NCBI RefSeq assembly: GCF_023501975.1
Contig: NZ_JAMFLH010000003.1
Coordinates: 186,001-250,000, forward strand
Length of the DNA stretch: 64,000 nt
Source: Altererythrobacter sp. KTW20L
Lineage (GTDB): Bacteria; Pseudomonadota; Alphaproteobacteria; Sphingomonadales; Sphingomonadaceae
Reading direction: 5' to 3'
Position numbers and translations under genes: made by a program. The notes under the pieces are model-generated. The model was not told the DNA's origin. It ran no database searches and saw only the letters and a list, made by a program, of their open reading frames with translations. This document shows, piece by piece, positions 60,355 through 64,000 of the stretch (the first letter of the stretch is position 1; each line of letters starts with the position of its first letter).

Positions 60355-61995
60355 ATGGTAATTTGCATGATGATATCCAACGCAACCAGAATCGTCCGCC
60401 TCGCCCTCTCCACCATGTTCTGTTCGCTGCTGCTTGCTTGCGGCGGCCCGACCGAGGCTGACCAGGCGGCACAAGACGGCATTCTGCTGGTCGGCAATGG
60501 CTCGGAGCCCAAGGGTCTCGACCCGCACCTGGTGACCGGCGTTCCCGAATCAAGCCTGCTGCGTGCCCTGATGGAAGGGCTGGTGGCGCCCGATGCAGAC
60601 GATGACCTGGCACCTGCCCCCGGGGTTGCCGAAAGCTGGGAGAGCAACGACGATTTCACCGTCTGGACCTTCAACCTGCGTGACACGCAGTGGACCAACG
60701 GCGATCCCGTGCTGGCCAGCGACTTTGTCTATTCATGGCAGCGCATCCTCAGCCCCGCGCTGGGTGCCGAATATGCCGAGATGCTCTATGTCATCAGGAA
60801 TGCAGACGATTTCCACCAGGGCCGCACCGAGAATTTCTCGCAGGTTGGCGTAAGGGCAATCGACGATCGTACGCTGGAAGTGACCCTGGAAGGCCCCACA
60901 CCGCATTTCCTCGGCATGCTGATGCACACCAGCTTCCTGCCGGTGAATCCCCGGGCGGTTGAAGAGCACGGCGGCATGACCGATCGGCAGAGCGGTTGGT
61001 CCACGCGCGAGAATTACGTCGGCAACGGGCCATTCCAGCTCAAGGAATGGGTCACCAACCAGGTGATCGAGGTCGAGCGCAATCCCGCCTACTGGGATGC
61101 CGCCACCGTCCAGTTGAACGGTATCCGCTTCTATCCGATCGACAATGTCGGAACGGAAGAGGCGATGTTCCGCGACGGGCGCCTGCATCTGACCAACACG
61201 GTCTCGCCCGACAAGATTCCCTCCTTCCAGTCCGAAATGCCCGACCGTTTGCGGATCGAGCCCTATCTCGGATCATACTTCTACCGCATCAACACCACGC
61301 GCCCGCCGTTCGACGATGTGCGGGTCCGGCGCGCGCTGGCGCTGGCGATCGACAAACAATTGCTGGTCGATCGGGTAACGCAGGGCGGGCAGACTCCGGC
61401 TACCGGCTTTACCCCTTCGGGCATTGACGGATATCCGGCATCCGACGCCGTACAGTTCGACGTCGCCGAAGCACAGCGCCTGCTGGCAGAGGCCGGTTAT
61501 CCCGGCGGACAGGGCTTCCCCAATGCGGAAATCCTGATCAACACCAACGAAGGGCATCGCAAGATTGCCCAGGCCCTCCAGGCGATGTGGCAGAGCACGC
61601 TGGGCATCAACGTCGGCATCTACAACCAGGAATGGAAGGTCTATCTCGATAGCCAGTCAAACCTTGATTACGACATCTCGCGCGCCGGATGGATCGGGGA
61701 CTATGTCCACCCCACCTCGTTCCTCGACATCTTCACCTCGGGCAACGGCAACAACGACACCGGCTGGGCCAACCCGCAGTATGACGCGCTGATCGGCCGG
61801 GCCCGCGTGGCGCAGAGCGAGGATGAACGGATGGACCTCCTGCAGCAGGCCGAGGCTATCCTGCTGGAAGAAATGCCGATCGTGCCGATCTACTGGTACA
61901 CCCGGGTCTATCTGAAGGATCCGCGGGTCCAGGGGTGGGAGCCCAAGCTGCTCGACAACCATCCCTACAAGCACGTTTCGCTGCGCGTGGACTGA
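60355..61995 (+). CDS. Peptide ABC transporter substrate-binding lipoprotein (OppA-like)
   Basis: A 546-residue SBP family 5 binding protein. The N-terminus has a hydrophobic stretch and lipobox (SLLLACGG), so the mature protein is a periplasmic lipoprotein. The body has GNGSEPKGLDPHLVTG, the family signature region near WESNDDFTVWTFNLRD and a C-terminal YKHVSLR. It binds oligopeptides. Starts at 60331, 60355 and 60367 are possible; all keep the lipobox. It is the first gene of an oppABCD-type operon. Confidence 0.93.
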   Translation: MVICMMISNATRIVRLALSTMFCSLLLACGGPTEADQAAQDGILLVGNGSEPKGLDPHLVTGVPESSLLRALMEGLVAPDADDDLAPAPGVAESWESNDDFTVWTFNLRDTQWTNGDPVLASDFVYSWQRILSPALGAEYAEMLYVIRNADDFHQGRTENFSQVGVRAIDDRTLEVTLEGPTPHFLGMLMHTSFLPVNPRAVEEHGGMTDRQSGWSTRENYVGNGPFQLKEWVTNQVIEVERNPAYWDAATVQLNGIRFYPIDNVGTEEAMFRDGRLHLTNTVSPDKIPSFQSEMPDRLRIEPYLGSYFYRINTTRPPFDDVRVRRALALAIDKQLLVDRVTQGGQTPATGFTPSGIDGYPASDAVQFDVAEAQRLLAEAGYPGGQGFPNAEILINTNEGHRKIAQALQAMWQSTLGINVGIYNQEWKVYLDSQSNLDYDISRAGWIGDYVHPTSFLDIFTSGNGNNDTGWANPQYDALIGRARVAQSEDERMDLLQQAEAILLEEMPIVPIYWYTRVYLKDPRVQGWEPKLLDNHPYKHVSLRVD

Positions 61996-62028
61996 TAGCA
62001 CGATGGCCCTCTTAAAGGCGCTCGCCTC

Positions 62029-62946
62029 ATGGTGAAGTTCATCGGTTTACGCCTGCTGCAGGGCGCCATCGTCCTGCTGGCGATCTATGCTGTCACCTTC
62101 TTCCTGGTGGCCATGACGCCGGGCAGCCCGTTCAGTTCGGAACGGGCCATTCGCCCGGAAATCCTCGCCCAGATCGAGGCATTCTATGGCTATGACAAGC
62201 CTGCTCTCGAGCGGTTCTGGCTGTCGCTGGTCAATATGCTGCAGGGCGAATTCGGCCCGAGCGCCGTCTATGCCAACCGGTCGGTGACGGACATTATCGG
62301 CGAGGCTTTCCCCGTATCGCTGCAATTGGGCGGGATGGCCCTGGTGATCGCGCTGCTGCTGGGCATCCCGGCGGGCATCATCGCCGCGGTCAAGCGCAAC
62401 ACCTGGCTCGATTACCTGCCGATGTCGCTGGCCATGGCGGGCATCTGCCTGCCCAGCTTCGTGATGGGGCCGATGCTGGCGCTGCTGTTTGGCATCATCC
62501 TGCGCTTGCTGCCGGTAGCAGGCTGGTTCGGACCGGAATACTGGATCCTGCCCGCGGGCACCCTGGGACTGGTCTATGCCGCCTACTTTGCCCGCCTGAC
62601 CCGTGGCGGAATGCTGGAAATGCTCAACCAGGACTGGGTTCGCACGGCCCGGGCCAAGGGCGTTCCGGAGCGGCAGATCATCTTCAAGCACTGCCTCAAA
62701 GGCGGGCTGATCCCCGCGATCACCTTCCTCGGCCCGGCACTGGCCGGGATCATCTCGGGGTCCTTCGTGGTGGAAACGATCTTCCAGGTCCCCGGCCTTG
62801 GCCAGTGGTTCGTGCGCGGGGCGCTCAACCGCGACGATTTCCTGATCCTCGGGCTGACCTTGCTGTTTGCCGCGCTGATCGTGGTGATGAACCTGCTGGT
62901 CGATATCGCGCAGGTGGCGCTTAATCCCAGGCTGAAACATGGCTGA
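62029..62946 (+). CDS. Peptide ABC transporter permease (OppB-like)
   Basis: A 305-residue permease with six membrane segments. It begins with the OppB/DppB pattern (FIGLRLLQGAIVLLAIYAVT) and has the EAA loop that contacts the ATPase (RTARAKGVPERQIIFKHCLK, near 200). It overlaps the next permease gene by 8 bases. Confidence 0.95.
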   Translation: MVKFIGLRLLQGAIVLLAIYAVTFFLVAMTPGSPFSSERAIRPEILAQIEAFYGYDKPALERFWLSLVNMLQGEFGPSAVYANRSVTDIIGEAFPVSLQLGGMALVIALLLGIPAGIIAAVKRNTWLDYLPMSLAMAGICLPSFVMGPMLALLFGIILRLLPVAGWFGPEYWILPAGTLGLVYAAYFARLTRGGMLEMLNQDWVRTARAKGVPERQIIFKHCLKGGLIPAITFLGPALAGIISGSFVVETIFQVPGLGQWFVRGALNRDDFLILGLTLLFAALIVVMNLLVDIAQVALNPRLKHG

Positions 62947-63850
62947 TCTGGCATCGAAACTTCCGCTTTCCCCCGCTCCCATCACACCGGAGCAGTTGGA
63001 ACAGGGCTCGTCGCTGTGGAGCGACGCCTGGGCGCGGCTGCGCAAGAACAAGCTGGCACTGGGCAGCCTGTTCATGTTCATCCTGATTGGCCTGTTCTGC
63101 GTCGTGGGGCCGTGGCTTTCGCCTTATGACAGCCAGGCGCAGAACCTGTTCGCCGGGGCCGAGGGGCCGTCAGCCGATCACTGGTTCGGCACCGATACGC
63201 TGGGCCGTGACCTGATGGTGCGCGTGATGGAAGGCGGCCGCATCTCGCTGCTCGTTGGCCTGGTCGCTACCAGCGTTTCGCTGCTGATCGGCGTGGTTTA
63301 CGGCGCCACTGCCGGATATATCGGCGGCAAGGTCGATGCGGGAATGATGCGCTTTGTCGACCTGCTCTATGCCCTGCCGTTCACGATCTTCGTGATCCTG
63401 CTGATGGTGGCATTCGGCCGCTCGTTGTGGCTGATGTTCGTCGCCATCGGCTGTGTCGAATGGCTGACCATGGCGCGCATTGTCCGTGCCGGGGTGATCG
63501 ACCTGAAAAAGCAGGAGTTCGTCGAGGCGGCAGTTTCGCTCGGCCTGTCCAACCGCCGCATCATCCTGCGCCACCTGATCCCCAACGTGCTGGGTCCGGT
63601 AATCGTGATCGCTACCCTGACAGTACCGGCCGTGATGCTGCTCGAAGCCTTTCTCAGCTTCCTCGGGCTCGGCGTGCAGCCGCCCAATGCCAGCTGGGGC
63701 GTCCTGATCAACGAAGGCCAGCAGAACATGGAAATCTTTGCCTGGCTGCTGATCTTCCCGGCCTTCTTCTTCGCGCTCACGCTGTTCTGCCTCAACTTCC
63801 TGGGTGACGGCCTGCGCGATGCCCTCGACCCCAAAAGCGCAGGAGACTGA
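62939..63850 (+). CDS. Peptide ABC transporter permease (OppC-like)
   Basis: A 303-residue permease. The N-terminal segment [20 protein letters not shown], the [20 protein letters not shown] block and the EAA loop ([21 protein letters not shown], near 200) are the OppC/DppC pattern. It pairs with the OppB-like protein. Confidence 0.95.
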   Translation: MADLASKLPLSPAPITPEQLEQGSSLWSDAWARLRKNKLALGSLFMFILIGLFCVVGPWLSPYDSQAQNLFAGAEGPSADHWFGTDTLGRDLMVRVMEGGRISLLVGLVATSVSLLIGVVYGATAGYIGGKVDAGMMRFVDLLYALPFTIFVILLMVAFGRSLWLMFVAIGCVEWLTMARIVRAGVIDLKKQEFVEAAVSLGLSNRRIILRHLIPNVLGPVIVIATLTVPAVMLLEAFLSFLGLGVQPPNASWGVLINEGQQNMEIFAWLLIFPAFFFALTLFCLNFLGDGLRDALDPKSAGD

Positions 63851-63855
63851 GCAAC

Positions 63856-64000
63856 ATGGCCTTGCTCGAAGTTTCCGGACTGACCACCCATTTCCACACC
63901 CGCAATGGCGTGGTGCGCGCGGTCGATGGCGTGTCCTTCTCGGTCGATCGGGGCGAGACCCTGGGCATTGTCGGCGAATCCGGGTCCGGCAAATCGGTCA
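63856..64000 (+). CDS. Peptide ABC transporter ATP-binding protein (OppD-like), N-terminal part
   Basis: The first 48 residues of an ATPase, cut by the window end. It begins [18 protein letters not shown] and reaches Walker A (GESGSGKS), the OppD/DppD pattern. It starts 5 bases after the OppC-like gene. Confidence 0.93.
   Translation, partial: MALLEVSGLTTHFHTRNGVVRAVDGVSFSVDRGETLGIVGESGSGKSV

Noticed and set aside
1-64000. CRISPR arrays, prophage, rRNA operon, riboswitches
   Set aside because: No regularly spaced repeats, phage structural genes, rRNA segments or recognisable riboswitch cores were seen on reading through.

Overview
The window looks like a chromosome segment of an alphaproteobacterium of the order Sphingomonadales. 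The reasons are the high G+C coding DNA with strong third-position bias, the 1557-residue NAD-dependent glutamate dehydrogenase, the TonB receptor with an N-terminal VIVVTA box, the GtrA/PilZ/heparinase family content, and an intergenic palindromic repeat (GTTCGTGTCGAGCGAAGTCGAGA) of a type I associate with sphingomonads. The genus cannot be decided from the sequence alone.

Region by region. 1-15.9 kb is mostly core and housekeeping: the end of a TPR-like protein, a luciferase-like flavin oxidoreductase, the large glutamate dehydrogenase, a rubredoxin/ferredoxin-reductase type flavoprotein, queG, an ABC-2 exporter, a Tat-exported lipoprotein MsrB, a three-gene surface-glycan-like operon (FAD protein, GtrA, polytopic membrane protein) and a PilZ protein. 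A tRNA-Leu(UAA) lies at 16.2 kb beside two CCC-loop hairpins. 16.4-29.6 kb is a divergently arranged catabolic cluster. Leftward it has a CaiB-type CoA transferase, a VOC protein and two MetE-like methyltransferases. Rightward it has a citrate synthase/citryl-CoA lyase-fold protein, a GMC oxidoreductase, two MBL hydrolases, a cytochrome P450 and a 3-hydroxyisobutyrate dehydrogenase-family enzyme. The rightward arm is broken by an accessory island (21.39-24.05 kb): a small gene cut by an IS3-family element with a 4-bp target duplication, then a hicAB toxin-antitoxin pair lying between two ~74-bp direct repeats.

29.6-31.6 kb holds small proteins, a DksA/TraR zinc finger protein and a Na/Pi-cotransporter-family protein. 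31.7-39.0 kb is a second leftward catabolic operon: two serine hydrolases, a carboxymuconolactone decarboxylase-family protein, two NTF2/SnoaL-like proteins, two SDRs, a phytoene-desaturase-like flavoprotein and a small coupled protein. A perfect 12-bp palindrome sits ahead of its first gene. 39.1-53.7 kb returns to metabolism: an M20 amidohydrolase, a diacylglycerol kinase-like protein translationally coupled to an unassigned nucleotidyltransferase-like protein, a DUF2141-like protein, rpe, a heparinase II/III-like protein, purH, a 34-residue protein, msrA, a Zur-like Fur protein, dxs, a POT transporter, a short GntR regulator and ihfB, ended by a strong terminator. 53.8-60.3 kb has a TonB receptor, two MFS carriers (one of the aromatic acid symporter type) and a CmcJ/NvfI-like oxygenase candidate. 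60.4 kb to the end is an oppABCD-type peptide ABC importer, cut off in oppD.

The most interesting points are (i) the DAG kinase/nucleotidyltransferase pair, which could be a two-step lipid module making CDP-diacylglycerol; (ii) the 16-39 kb catabolic genes, whose set of enzymes does not match a pathway I can name; (iii) the IS-split gene and the repeat-flanked hicAB cassette inserted in that pathway; and (iv) several families of intergenic palindromes, one of which appears to supply and sequester the ribosome binding site of a hydrolase gene.
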